A DNA stretch of 64,000 nt, taken from positions 25,307,872 through 25,371,871 of the forward strand of contig JACDQD010000004.1 of NCBI GenBank assembly GCA_019843655.1, in the 5' to 3' direction. Of the stretch, positions 51,542 to 64,000 are shown piece by piece. The notes below the pieces were generated by a model, which worked only from the letters and a program-made list of their open reading frames with translations, was not told the origin of the DNA and did not search any database. Positions within the stretch are counted from its first letter, which is position 1. The number at the start of each line of letters is the position of its first letter. The position numbers were made by a program, and so were the translations under genes. This DNA comes from Lethocerus indicus. Its lineage: Eukaryota; Arthropoda; Insecta; Hemiptera; Belostomatidae.

Positions 51542-53119
51542 GTAAGTAAAACAACATGTGCCAGTTGGAGTAATGTTGTAGCGACCTTGCTGCCAAATTG
51601 TTTATTTCTCCCGCGTATTTAACTACTCCGCGAGTCTATATAACCAGAACTAATATTAAATAAACAAATTTCAAATAGAAAGACAACAAATATAACAAAT
51701 CATTTGATAAATATTTTACTCCATATATAAGTGGCACCCGTGTTATATAGTAAATAATTAATAACACGCAGCAATGAAACATAATTAAAAATTGCTTATA
51801 AAGTCAGCGTTTAATGACCGCAGTATATAACAAGATTGATCAGTATACGTAAAAGGCCAATGCATCGTTTTTAAAAATAAAACACTATTTTCTTAGTAAC
51901 GCAAATGCTAAATATTTAATTATAATTATTTCTTTAATGAATGAAGAATGAATAGAAAAGAATATTGAACTTTGCTGCCTTAACATATAATGTGCATGAA
52001 TGTGATCACCCCATTCAGGTCGAGTTACATAATCTTACAAACTGTTAGAAAATCGTTCCACCTACTCTCCGAGATCGGATCGTAAGCGCGTTAAGTAAAT
52101 TTGTAGTAAAAAAAATGAATAAAGTAATATTTTTCCCTCGGGAAATCTTCGGAGTGCATTACATTACGATCTACTCTACACCCGGTTATGCAAATCGAGG
52201 TTGTGTTATGCTTTTTTGGTTTTCCCACTGGTCAAAAAAGTATTTGAAATCGGTTAGGATGCAGAACGCCCGAGTGATAATCGGGTATAGATAAGAGGAT
52301 CTGTTTGCGCAGGTCCTCAAAAAACTCCCGGGCCGGCACTTAGGCCGTCCGCCCCAGCGCTAAATTAAAACGTTAATACCGTTCGGCGGAATGACATGTT
52401 TGCTCGCCATGAACACCCGCCGCCCGCTGTAATTATTTCCAACGAAATCTCCACACCCTCCCGATAGCGCCGCGAAAACTGTGTCCATCTGTAAACCGCC
52501 TCGATCCTTGAGTGTTGCGCTCAAATATAATTATAAACAGTATATAATATTAGCATAAACATCCGCGCTGTTGAATAAGTACTACTGTTATTAGGTGCAC
52601 AATAGAGGGTAATTAGAGGCACGATAAGTACAAGGTTAGATTGTTCTTCAATGCGATTTTCCCATTTCGGTGTTTCTGTCCGGTATTTATCACAGTTGAC
52701 TCACCTCTATTCATCCGTTTATAATTCTTCAGGACTCGTTTATTCCTTCACTGGTCTGATTTTTTTTACCATTGGCGTTTCAAAAGTTTAGATGAAGTTA
52801 AAGTTTCATTAACCTGCTGGAATAAGTTTACTGTTCGGTCAATTCGTCGCACGAGCGAGACATCGCTAAACATTATCAACTGGCGAAATCAGATTCGATA
52901 TCCAATCTTTCGGGCGGGAGAACAATAATTAAATCCAATGGGACAATGGGCGTATTAATATTAATCAACGTCGACTGGGAAGGACAATATTTTCGCTTCA
53001 GCGAACTGTCCCAGTGAACTGATTTGAATCGGTCCAAGCGGTTCATTTTATTAGGCCCAGCGAGAGAAGTTCATCTCATTCAATATGCCGCCCCTCCACC
53101 AACCCCTAACTCGGTCGTC

Positions 53120-53139
53120 CTCCCCGACGCTCCCCGACT
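53120..53139 (+). repeat. 10-bp tandem duplication
   Basis: CTCCCCGACG is followed directly by CTCCCCGACT, one mismatch. It lies in a C-rich stretch (about 53088-53146). Confidence 0.85.
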
Positions 53140-53218
53140 CCACCTCCGTATCAAAAACGGGCTGCAGAGGGGAAGGGGCGGGATTGAAATATTAAAGCTC
53201 CTTTGAGTCCGAAAACCA

Positions 53219-53242
53219 CCTCCTCCTCCTCCTCCTCCTCCT
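53219..53242 (+). repeat. (CCT)8 trinucleotide microsatellite
   Basis: Eight perfect CCT units. On the minus strand the frame reads as a poly-Glu run, but the surrounding 62-codon frame (53151-53339) has no other support as coding sequence. Confidence 0.97.
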
Positions 53243-53378
53243 GCACGCCATTTAATTTCGGTTCGCCCCCGGGAGAAATTGCTTTTATCAAAACCGTAGA
53301 AATAAAGAAGAATGCGTGTATGGCCCTTTCGGTCGCCAAATAACTGGCCGAATTGAAAAATTTTTTCGCGGCTCGGTT

Positions 53379-53395
53379 AAAAAAATTTTTTTTTT
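53379..53395. repeat. A7T10 tract
   Basis: Seven A followed directly by ten T. A shorter A5T6 tract lies 12 bases upstream at 53356-53366. Such A-tract/T-tract junctions are rigid or bent DNA and disfavour nucleosomes. Confidence 0.9.
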
Positions 53396-54546
53396 ATCGA
53401 ACGCGTTCAACACCTGTCTGTTACGCGAATACGAATTCCGCACGCCGAAAACCCCGTTTTATTTACCGTGGGACACCATCCGGTTCATTAGACGCTGTAG
53501 TATTTCACTCAACTTAGGCCAGATTCGAACCGGGAGTCAATTAAAGCACAATGATAGATAATAAAATTACAATTTATACTTTATCCAATTTATATATATT
53601 GGACAAACATCTCCTCGCTACTAATTTTGCCGGATCTACAAATAGTACCATTTTGTTTCACGCGTATGAATATATGTATATATATAATAAATTTATATCT
53701 ATATTATACCGAAGTGAGGATAGATGCAATTGAAAGTGTTTATCGGCTCCAACAATATCCGTAAATCAAGAAATAAGGTAGAGCCGGCGGTTATCAGAAA
53801 TGCGGATATAGCCCGAGATAGTGGGTGCGTCACAGGACAAACACCCGGGACCTGATAGCGCGGTCTACACACCAACAGATAGGATAACAGATGCGTATAT
53901 GTGTGTACATACATACTTGGTAGACTTAATCACCCCTTACATACATACGGGCCCTGTTCTATCTCGGCCCTCCATCTTACCGGTCGCGGAACAACAGAGG
54001 GACGTATAATATTGACATTGGCGGCGATTTAACGGTATCGCTCTCGGTTGAAGGGGGCCATTTCGACTGTTTCGAATTTACAGAACAAACTCCGTGAACT
54101 TAATATCGGACGGGACTATCACCGACGCGCGTAACCTTAAGACTGTAAATAAAGGCTTGTTTCTCCGCCGGGCCGTCCATTCATCCGGTTACCCTGACCC
54201 GGCCAAAGTTCAAAGCCGCTGGAAAAGGAAAACTTCAGATCGCTAAACGAAGGTTCAACATGGAGATAACGACAAGAGCGGTTGAAGCGCAGTTCAATTA
54301 CCTGTCTGTGACACAAACCGATAGAAGGAACTAGGACCGCATTCATTTAAGCACTGCATAACAGTAACCGCTATTTTCTTTCAAACCAATTAAATAATTG
54401 GATTTCGAAATAATTAGTACTTTTATAATCGCGCACAAATATAAACGAAAGAAACCTCCGGTGGGAGTAATCGTCCTCAACGGAAATATACTAGGCTGTA
54501 GAATCAAATGAAATTAAAATTTAATTAAGCTTAACGTTTATCTCTG

Positions 54547-54574
54547 TATATAAGAATTATTAATTCTTTATATA
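54547..54574. other. AT-rich hairpin, 12-bp stem with one bulge
   Basis: TATATAAGAATT pairs with AATTCTTTATATA around an ATT loop, with one extra T in the right arm. Almost entirely A/T. Confidence 0.65.
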
Positions 54575-56971
54575 GAAAGAAATATCAACTGGGCGTTTTA
54601 TCACTTTCGTCCGACCTTTCATAGCGACCTTCTTGAACTGCAATAGCTGTTGTTTATTCGTTTGCCGTTTCTTTTTATAGCTCAATTATATGACTCTTTA
54701 CGAATTGTAAAGATTCGGATATTTTGTCCGTAGCAACTTATTCTCAAACGCTTCTTAACGTTGTTATTTCTGAATCACCACATCCAAAACTCATTCTATA
54801 ATAAATCAGCCTGAACACAGATCGTCATCCTGGGACAGAAAGTGGGCTCTACAGGTAGGCAGACAGTTTTACATCCGGTTAAAAGTCTAATTTGGGAATC
54901 AAAACCCTCCTTTATCATTCTCGGGTAACTCGGCGGGATAAGTAGTCCTTGGAACTTGCGACACGCCACAAGGTCGCGGCTGAATAAGTCGGTTTTTCAT
55001 TGTAACTGCCACAACCGCAATGCACACGCCTTATTGTTTACCCGGATCCTGCAATATCTGCAATGGTTTATTTCATGCCGGGAATCCCTGAGCTGAGAGT
55101 GTTTTTTTTTATTTTCCTGATAAAACCCTACAAATATTGACACATGTAAATGAGGACGGATAAGACTCCCCATTCGTTTGACGATAACACGGTGAGACCA
55201 GGTGCGACATAAAAGGCATTTTAATCATTAGATAAAATTAAAAACGGCCTTTCAAAATCTTTCGTGAAAAATGATTATTGAAAAATCACGTAAGAATTTA
55301 CCTGGCGATTAAATAATAAATGCATTCCAAATGTAATTTTCTAAATTTCTATTGTATGCTATAAAAGTCAAACTGTCATACGGTGTAACTTAACTTACAG
55401 CAGATGTCAGGAGGCTTTAGTCCACTCCTAAGACCAATCCTGAACCACATAATCCTTAACTGGACAATGGAGCAACGCAGACAATATTCTTAAGGTCGAC
55501 TGACAGTTCAATCTACCTTAACGGTAAGACCTACTCTAGGGTTTTCCCGATAATCTCAAACACCTTACTACAATACATATTAAATGGACAGTTATAAAAT
55601 TACAGAGGAATAATTCCAGATAGAGGATTTAATTTCTTATGTTGCCTGATTGTTAGGTATGGTTAAAAATATGTGGGATTTCAGATACCGTTACAATAGA
55701 GTTCAGGGCTGGAATACAGGCCTATTTGTCTCCACTCGCTAATTTCGGCTCCTCGCCATCTTCAGTAACGAGTATATAGGTGAAACACATAACATTATAT
55801 GACTAAGAAGACAGGACGCCACGAGGGAGATAAGTGGTAAGGGAATATTTTTTCATGGCTCCTTGGGATCTCGCGGCCATACCGCTACGCGATAATTTAC
55901 AAAGACCGAGAACTTGGGAATCGGGCTCGCGGAAACAAAAAAGGACAAAAAAAACAACAAACAAATTCACGGACAATGGGTTCCTACCAAAAGGGAAAAA
56001 TAATCCAACCCAAATTCGGAAACAATGGACGGTCCGTCATTAACTCTCTCCAGTCGTTAATATTCACCGCCCGGGTGAACAATTCACCGGGGACTGAGCG
56101 AACGTTCATAAATTAGAGTGCAGAGTCGGAACTGAAAACCGACCGCGATGAGTCACAACCCGAAACTGATACATTGAACCAAACCAACCCATCCAGTAAT
56201 AACCGAGGCCAGATTGCAAATACAATATTTTGTCCTCTTTCTAATAAACGTTGTACGAAATAAGAGCATTCACCCACATCCAGTTGTGTACATTCTTTAT
56301 ATCTGGACTTTCGATTACTTTTAAATAAAATTATATTTTTAATTTTTTTGTTATTATTACGGAGAGTTATTTGAAATCTACTAACAATCAACATAGATTA
56401 CAACCGAATCTAAAGTAAGCCATGGTATGATTTTCTCACTATCTGTGTAGAGTGAACGTACTGTATTTCACGTACAAAATAATGGATAGTCGTCACACAC
56501 AAATCAATTAATTCCTCCTTATCTCGGACCAACATTCATTATTCATTGGAAACTGCGGTGTTTGTATCTGTTCTATTGAGGCCCCGGAGTCATTTCAAAT
56601 GCACTACCAATCAATTCAGACATAGAACTGATTTGACGTCATACGATTGAATGGAAAGGACGTCTGTAATGCCGCTTTTGTAGATCGAACGGGGGGGGGA
56701 GGGGTCGACATTTAAACGAAAATGGGACGCCAATTTTCCCCAAACGTAGGAGGGTTGTGGGGACGTTATCGGGCGTTTCGATAACATCGAAATTCCGTTA
56801 TTAATAACAAAAAAATTGTATGTATTCACGGCCTCTGTAGAGTTCTCTGTTGATTAATCGAGGGCTGAGAACAGGCCCGCTCGGAGTTAAGTACCCCGAA
56901 GGGAACGTTTTTGCTACAACAAAACCTGAAAGAAGAGAACTCCCCCAATATCGTCGGGAATGCGAAGTGGT

Positions 56972-56999
56972 GGGGCGGGGGGGGGATGCCCGGGGAGGG
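56972..56999 (+). other. G-quadruplex motif
   Basis: G4-C-G9-(ATGCCC)-G4-A-G3: four G runs with loops of 1, 6 and 1 bases, satisfying the standard quadruplex pattern. It lies in a short GC-rich patch at 56940-57010. Confidence 0.85.
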
Positions 57000-57925
57000 C
57001 GTCGTCCTCCGGTTATTGGAGCTCCCCACCGGTTTATTGATTTCAATTACAGGTCATATTTTACATGCCGGAACCCATTAATAACCGTCACTGGGCCCGA
57101 TAAAGCGGGACCAGCAACACTGGAACCACTACTGTAACGCCCGATCGATGACTCGGCGCTGTGATACAGGATGCCCAACTATTGGTTTGCCCCCTTGTTT
57201 TTGGTAATTACACCTGTCTGCCGTTAAAACACATTACCGCCGCCCTATTATTGTGCCACCGGATTATGCATGTATTTTCCTATTTATAACAGAGAAGCCA
57301 TTACTAGGCTCAGACGATACGCAGAATGTTTTTCCTTAATCCGGACAAGCGGATTAATATCTCCCTTCTTCTAGATTTCCGTCAGTAGACACGGGACAGG
57401 GACAACGTGATTTTCTCGAAAAAGTAATCCTAAAGAAGATTCGCTGGTAGAAACCGACGACAAGAATGAAACCCCGACGAAGGGGAATAAATTAATTCGG
57501 AAGTAAAGACTGAAAAACCGGTCTCCAGGCAGCACTGAGAGCAGAACTTTCACACATTTGTGAGGGAATGAACCAAAACAGAAAACCTATAACGTTTTAA
57601 CGGCGCTCACCGCAACGCAGCGAAACTTTCCCCTGGGAATCGATACACAGCCCAAAACCCCTTCCTGCATTAATGATTCGGCCAATAGTTCGGCCTACTG
57701 TTGAAGCAATAGTTAGTAACGGTTCCGGTGTCGTTGAAGTAACAGGTTTAACACGCTGTATTAGTAACGCCTAATAACAATGCCGCTCCTGTTACCCCCT
57801 TACTTGTGCCAGTATCCAATTCTTCGGGAATAACACACGGTATTCGTTATTCAAATTTTATCAGGGCACACGTCTCACACCGATAGACGGCAGATATTCA
57901 CTTTCGTGTTTTCATCAAGCGGTTG

Positions 57926-57976
57926 GTGGGGGGTAGTTGGAAATTTCAATCAGTAGAATGCATGATGACCCCCCAC
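57926..57976. other. 9-bp inverted repeat, 33-base loop
   Basis: GTGGGGGGT (57926-57934) pairs perfectly with ACCCCCCAC (57968-57976). With eight G-C-rich steps it is stronger than most inverted repeats in the window. The loop has no recognisable motif. Confidence 0.8.
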
Positions 57977-58594
57977 ACCACGGACAATGGATAAATCAAT
58001 ATTTATCGCTGTGAATTATGGGGACAGCCGACAGCGAATTATGTAATTGTGCAATTCTATCGGAACCGGTGGACCAGAGAGAGAGAGACGAGATTCGGTC
58101 ACAATACAACCGTAACTCAATTGACAAAACAGTAGACCCAGTTATTAGCGTGCATTCAATCCCATTCAACATTATAACTAGCCTCCTTCGGTTCTTTATT
58201 TACATGTAAAGTTTGAGATAAAGTATCTAAAATAGAGTAAGATTAGGACCTCCATTTCACTAAGTTATATAATACATCCTCATAATTTCGAACCGAATTA
58301 TCGTTAATATTTATCAATATTTTTCGATAAGGTTCGAGTAAATTATTCGGTGATTACCAAACACTGCTAGTAATCTGTTGGAAAACTTGGAATTTTTTAA
58401 GCACAACAACAAGCTGAATATATAAATCGTGAGTTCTGTTTGAGAATGGAGTCGTCGGCTGACAACTAAAGAGGCTAAACCTAGAATGGGAGACGAGAGA
58501 GACCCTTTTTGCACGTCTAATGACTCACGGGCAAGTTATTCTTTTCAGTTGACTGTGCCAAGTAACGACAAAAGGGGGTGTCCGCGCGCAAGGT

Positions 58595-58626
58595 TGTGTG
58601 TGTGCGTGTGTGTGTGTGTGTGCGTG
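58595..58626 (+). repeat. (TG)16 microsatellite, two interruptions
   Basis: Sixteen TG-phase units with C replacing T at 58605 and 58623. CG steps within TG arrays favour left-handed (Z) DNA. Confidence 0.97.
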
Positions 58627-58704
58627 ACCCGGCCTCGTAAAAGTTTACGATATAAAAGGAGAGAAGGCCTCGGGTGAGGGAGATTTCACCGTTACTTCCT
58701 CCAA

Positions 58705-58731
58705 CCCTCACCCTCACCATCACCCCTCCCC
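58705..58731 (-). other. C-rich (CCCTCA)2 tract, minus-strand G4 candidate
   Basis: Two CCCTCA units are followed by C4-T-C4. The minus strand therefore has four G runs (4, 4, 3 and 3), though one loop is nine bases, longer than the strict limit of seven. It lies 79 bases after the TG array. Confidence 0.6.
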
Positions 58732-61700
58732 ACCATACACAACAAACAAAATGGGACGATTTACGATGCCCTACGCTATTTTCGAGTAAATAGTAATAAA
58801 GTCCTTACCTTTTTCGACCGAGGGTAGTGTCGGGACAAACCGTTTCGAAATATATATTCAACAGTTGCAATATCGAGATCTGTAAATTTCCAGCAAATAC
58901 ACTTAGACCGGGAAGGCTCATAACGGGAACCTCTCCACTTTACGGCATGTTCTATGAACCGTCGATTGTTGGTGGGATCAGAAATGTGCAGAAACTAATT
59001 TCAAACGAGGCATTTTTGTACAGTTCGGTCTGTATTATAAATTAATATTGTGGTCTATATACATACGCTTGCCCATTTAGATAGGGACATCCGGTAACGA
59101 ATAGTACAGGCAATCGAAGGAGTCACGACGGCAGAGTACAATAAACGAAGTATCCCGAATCCGAATAAAATTTTAGAAATTTGCAATAAATTTCGGAGGT
59201 TAATTTGACGCAGAAATTGGTCATATACATAAATTAAGTTAAGGACAGTGACGCCCCTTTGCCCAAAATGGGTAGAGGCGGCTTCCGCTGGCCTGCGTTG
59301 CCAAATGATTCAGCAGCCAAACGCTATCGTAAGCCTTCCTGCTAAGATTGAAAGGACGCGTGATAATGTACTGTAGATTTAACTGACGCAGAGACATTTG
59401 CCTACCGGACGTTTCCAAAACGAACCAGGCTCGGTATTTAAGCTAATTAAGTGTTAAACGCGAATTAGAACCGGAGTTAAATAACTCGGACGATTGCGAG
59501 AATTCAGAGTCAATTACTCTCTTCAATATAAAAGACAGGAAGGCACTCTGAAACGTATTTTAAATATTGAGCAGGATAGGATGGTCACGTGTAAACAAAG
59601 CGCAAATAGTCAGAAAGGATCACAAGAGTTATGCGTGCAATTTCCTCGGCTCATTTTATGAAAAATCCAAACGTCGAATACAGGAGTATCCGATAAAAGA
59701 TAAACATAAAGAATTTGGGCGTGAAGAAGGGTGCGGAAGAAGGGACAATAAACGAAAAAGAGATGGGAAAAAGGGCGCGGGCTGCACAAAAGGACAGTGA
59801 CTGAACTTTTGCGAGAAAGTTTGCGAAACGGTAGGGAGGGCGGTTTCGGGGATCGATCCCTCACTGAAGGTCGGCCCCGCATTAAATATTCATCGCCCTA
59901 TAATCGCGCCGAGTTTCCGGACTTTCCTCGGCTACAGCCCCCGAGGGGACCTCTCCGACAACGGGAAACAAGTCCAATAATAACACTTCGAATTGATTCT
60001 GCCCGCCGGATTCATTCTGGACACGTTTTGATTGCCGTTTAGAAAAGGGACGGGAGTTGCCGACAGGCGTTTCCGATTTATGAATGCAATCGTTTCCTCG
60101 CCTCTAATCATAGTTTTACTCAGCTCGAATTGGGAGGATATTCAAATTAAAACAAAAAACAGATTGGAAATTCTATCTAATAAAATGACTCCTGTGTGTC
60201 CGCAGACCTCGGGGTTTGAGAGGAATAAACAGCCCCAACACCTGCACAATGGAATTTTTAATTTGCAATTATTTATGGTAATGCGGGCAAATTCTGAATT
60301 TGTCTAGCAATAATATGAATATATCGTGGATTTAAAAAATCCACTTAAATTAGAAAAGGAAATTCCGCCACGAGGAAATCCAACGCAAATCATCTGTTCG
60401 GTTCAATTAACCGAAGATCATAAGACCGTTAAAGTCTCTTATGGTCCACTGCTTTTCAAATGCGCATCTCTACCGTATCGAGAGTTCACTATTATAACGG
60501 CGAGGGTATAAATCTCCCTTTGAAAACTAATCTAGATTAATTCTAGAGTCGGCTGGGTTCTGTTAGAGCGCTACGACCCGTCCGTTTGTTGGAGGTCTTT
60601 ACCGCAAGGACAGCGAGCAGAATGAGACCGCTAATTGGGACTTAAAACTCTGCCCTTCCGGCATGGCATAGGAAAAAAAACTCGTCGGTTCAACAGTTGC
60701 AGATAGTGGCCGCCATTCGGGTTTGTTTGTTTGCAATCGATGACTGTATCGGACGGGAACAAAGGCGGAGGAGGGAGGCCATCAATGAAGCGGCACCGAG
60801 CTTTTTGGCTTTATCCTAATTGCACTGCCGGGAATCGATGCCGCCGGTATTTTCGTTACGTTCAGCGAGTGGGAAAATGAAAGCTGTTATCGTTAACGAT
60901 ATCAGAACACTTCCGCTGCATTCTAATGAATATACTGGAGCAATCCCTCGTTTAACCCGTTGATATTACGATTGGTGAGTGGCATAACTTAGTTATTATG
61001 TTATCATTGTAATTTTCCCGATTATTATACCAAGACGGAAATGATGATATGAGCGGAAAAAATTAATTAATGGGAAATGACAAAAACCTAACGGTCGTAG
61101 CGATGTGTAATCGAAATACTCCCCACTCAAACTTTCAAAACTGATAGCCTGGAAGTGAATACAAGATATATTTACTCATTACTTAACACGACATGGGGAA
61201 TCAGACATTTTAGCGGAAAAGCAAACAGAGTTCTTGACCTTATAAACGGCTCTTGTTTACTCACGGACTGAATCGACTAATTCCCTGAAACGAGCGCGAT
61301 TAGGAGGAGGTCGGGACACGGGGCCCGAGATAAGCGGGGGCCGCGCGCAGATAGCCCGCCTTATCACGAAACGTTCCTAATTCTCCCCACCCCGTAGGCC
61401 CATTTTTAAACTATTTAATGCCGTCCTACGAATTACAAATTCCTAACTAATCTGAAACGAACGTTCAAATGTTTACAGCCCATTCGAGTGGCAAAAAACA
61501 TAAATCAACACCTCGACAGCCCCCCGAGACTCATCAATTCGTTATTGTAAAATAACCGTATATGCGCAGTCAGTACAAAAAGTTGGCGGAAAGTGATTAT
61601 TAAATTCTTGCTGTAATGAGAGTGGAATAATTATGATATTATAGAGGCTTACGTTTGGGGTGAGAATGTGTAATAAAAATTTCAGCTTACCTACACGTTT

Positions 61701-64000
61701 TCTAATACTGGTAAAACTGCGTGACTTACCTGAAACAATAGAAAGTCAAATTAATTACAAGTTATATAGGTTGTTATAAATTTTAATTGCGCTGTGCGGA
61801 AATCGCAACCATGAACAACAACTGTTGTTACTGTCGGAGCTGCGCTCTACACTTTTACCGCAGAGCATTTATTTATCCAACGGTTTGAATAGTAAATTGT
61901 CGGATCTCAATTCCAGAATTTTGAACCAGAAGAATAAATATTTATGACTGGATAAATATTTTATACCGTGATGGGGCTGTAACAATAAGCCGTTAATGTC
62001 GGCAGAGGGGCCCGGTACGGAGACCAAAAGAGCCGAGGGTGAGTCAACCGGGTTATTCCCGGCGGCCGATAAATATCTTGGTGCAGATTTCGAGAAAAAC
62101 CAAATGGCTGGCCGACAGCCAGCACCGGCTACAGACAAGAGCCCGTTCGAACATTGCACACTTTCACGCAACGCCGTTTGCTGAGCCGGTCGGTATATTT
62201 TTACAATATTACAGACCCGAACGATAGGGCGTAAACAGCCATGTTCCGTCCCGCATCGGAGCTTCTCCGTGTTTGGTCTGAAACGCGCTCAAAACGACAG
62301 ACAGGGGCTGAACACCTGCCGCCCGACCCTCTCCCCACGCGGTATCACGCGATCTCGCCGGAAGTTAGATATTAATAATTGGAATTCCGGTCGCGGAATC
62401 GTTAGTTTAATTTCCCAGCCGCGTTTTCCTTTTTTGCTCCCCCAACCCGCCGCCGCGGGAAACTAATCTTTATCGGGTCTGCGATCTGGCCTCTCACGTA
62501 GTCGCCAGTCCCGGTTTCAACTTCGAACGAGCCAAAAGTCTGACACAACAGAAACACCAATAATTTCGAGACGGAGCCAAAACAGAGGCCGAAGGACCTT
62601 CGTTCTATTAGGACAAGATAAGTATAATTGGTGTAATCGGCGAAACGTCATTCAAACCATCGAAACCGAAACCGTGTTTAGATGCTCAAATAAACCAATT
62701 GAGATTTGTTTTGAGCAAACAATGAGAACAAAAAAGACGTGAAATGTTCACTGTTTGCATTGTCACCCTCTTAAGAAGGATTTTATCGTTAACCGAAATT
62801 TCGATTGGGAAAAACGCGTTGGACTGAACTGAATATAAAAATCGAACTCTTACTTTTACTCGTTGAACGTTTGACCTATGCACGGCCATTAAGGCGCCTC
62901 ACGTGCCTTAAGTTGTACGCCGCGGAGAGAGTTTTCATTTCGCGATCCTTTTCTGGATCAAGGTTAGATGAATAATTTTTCTGAATTATATCTGCAGTAA
63001 CATTCGTTCCGTTCCATTTAGGAAAATCGTAATTTCGTGCGAGCGCAATAAAGTCGGCGATGCGAGTCTCAGAAGTGAACGGAAGAGAAACAAATATTCC
63101 CGGACGGGGTCATCGGACATTACAGGGAGATCCATTACAGCGGGAGGTTCACATTATAACCTGGGTAGGCTTCTGCGGATTGAAACTGGGACGAGTCCGC
63201 CGCTGGGAGGCAGAGGAACTGGTTTCGACCAGTTTTCCCGCTTCGGAACGATTTAAGGTCAGGTCTCTCTCTACACCGACGGCGGCGGGAGGTTGGCAGG
63301 GGAGGGGGAGAGGGTTTTGCACGATTGTGTGTAATAACCACGGCGAGCCGATGATTATGGGAGTAATAACGAGATGAAAACAACAGAAGGACAAGCTCAA
63401 CACGTACTTTCCACTTCCTCGAAAATATTAGTTTAGTGCATAAAAGAACTGATAGCCTAATTGGACGTAACTATGCAAGTCCGTAGTAAAGGGACCACAG
63501 TATCTATAAAATTCCTTTCTGGACATAATACGAATTAGAAAATAACCATAGACATAATGTGGATTTCTGAACAGTAAGCCAAGAAGTTCATCTAAAAGAA
63601 TAGTTTTTCAACTGAAGTTTGCCCGAAGGAAATTGGGTTCTTCCTCCCTTTGTTTGTTGAAGGAGAATTCTGCCATTACCCCTGATTCGGCGGTTCAACA
63701 ACACCACTTAAGGTTAATAAAAAGTTTAAACGATTATTTTCCAACTAATCATGCGGACAAAATGTGGATTAGAGATAAATTTCTATTAAATAAGAAGGAA
63801 ACAATTTAATGGAATAGAAATATATTAAATTTCGTGCCAAATTTAAGACCAAAATTATCTTCTTTTGTTCCTGATTTAGAGTTTGTTACGTAATATCGCA
63901 AAAAACATCATCCTTCAGATTAAACATAAAAAAATTATCTCTTCTTTTGCATTTTTAATTGTGTGTATTTTTTAAATTTTACGTCACGCCAATAATGATT
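58732..64000. other. Non-coding stretch, no gene seen
   Basis: No supportable gene. Frames of 91 and 61 codons at 60032-60307 and 60326-60511 have ordinary composition but no recognised domain; the second starts with GTG. TTAATTAA lies at 61063-61070. CpG-rich patches lie at about 59860-60020, 62000-62480 and 63100-63340, each with overlapping frames on both strands. The part from 63400 to 64000 is AT-rich and empty by eye. Confidence 0.65.
60326..60344. other. Perfect hairpin, 8-bp stem
   Basis: GTGGATTT pairs with AAATCCAC across a three-base AAA loop. Confidence 0.75.

Larger units (their letters stand above)
51548..58594. other. Non-coding stretch, no gene seen
   Basis: No supportable gene. 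The part from 51550 to 52150 is strongly AT-rich. The part from 52950 to 53500 is mixed and carries the CCT array and A/T tracts listed separately. TTAATTAA lies at 54521-54528. The part from 55200 to 55750 has low CpG and an old-repeat texture without terminal repeats. A G9 run lies at 56691-56699. A short purine repeat (13 bases of alternating A/G) lies at 58076-58088. Confidence 0.65.

Noticed and set aside
53461..53545. Minus-strand T-loop word GGTTCGAATCT at about 53522-53532
   Set aside because: No acceptor stem or D-arm can be formed around it.

Overview
This 64 kb window looks like non-coding DNA from a eukaryotic nuclear genome. I could not support a single protein-coding gene, tRNA, rRNA, snRNA, CRISPR array or intact transposon in it. 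It is probably an intergenic or long-intron region of an animal. The reasons are long perfect dinucleotide microsatellites ((CA)43, (GA)~50, (TC)~34), no dense gene packing, no operon-like structure, and a mosaic of AT-rich stretches with short GC-rich patches. CpG is clearly not depleted; in hand-counted samples it equals or exceeds GpC. That argues against a typical heavily CpG-methylated vertebrate genome and fits an invertebrate such as an arthropod better. I cannot name the organism.

The longest open frames (137 codons at 18658-19071 and 21659-22072 on the minus strand, and 125 codons at 15676-16053 on the plus strand) are about as long as chance predicts. At roughly 42% GC, stops are near 6% of codons, so one or two open stretches of this length are expected among about 128,000 six-frame codon positions. 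The 141-codon frame at 42687-43112 is inflated by the CA array. None of the translations resembles a protein family I recognise, and many frames open with GTG or TTG rather than ATG.

Layout. Bases 1-24400 alternate AT-rich stretches with CpG-rich patches (about 640-850, 1200-1550, 5040-5480, 8000-8330, 10050-10460, 15160-15760, 18830-19000); they carry a polypurine tract at 18000-18051 and few simple repeats. Bases 24418-31900 hold a pair of adjacent hairpins, an (AG)20 array, a very dense G-quadruplex tract (26314-26377), a 10-bp-stem hairpin followed by a second perfect G4, and a CT/CA repeat cluster. Bases 35000-43500 hold the largest microsatellites and a run of three consecutive palindromes at 40152-40189 next to an 800-base block that reads like old repeat sequence. 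Bases 43500-64000 are mostly AT-rich single-copy-looking DNA with scattered palindromes, two further G4-type tracts and a (TG)16 array. No genes are visible that could be described as working together; the value of the window lies in DNA structure, simple repeats and possible regulatory sequence.
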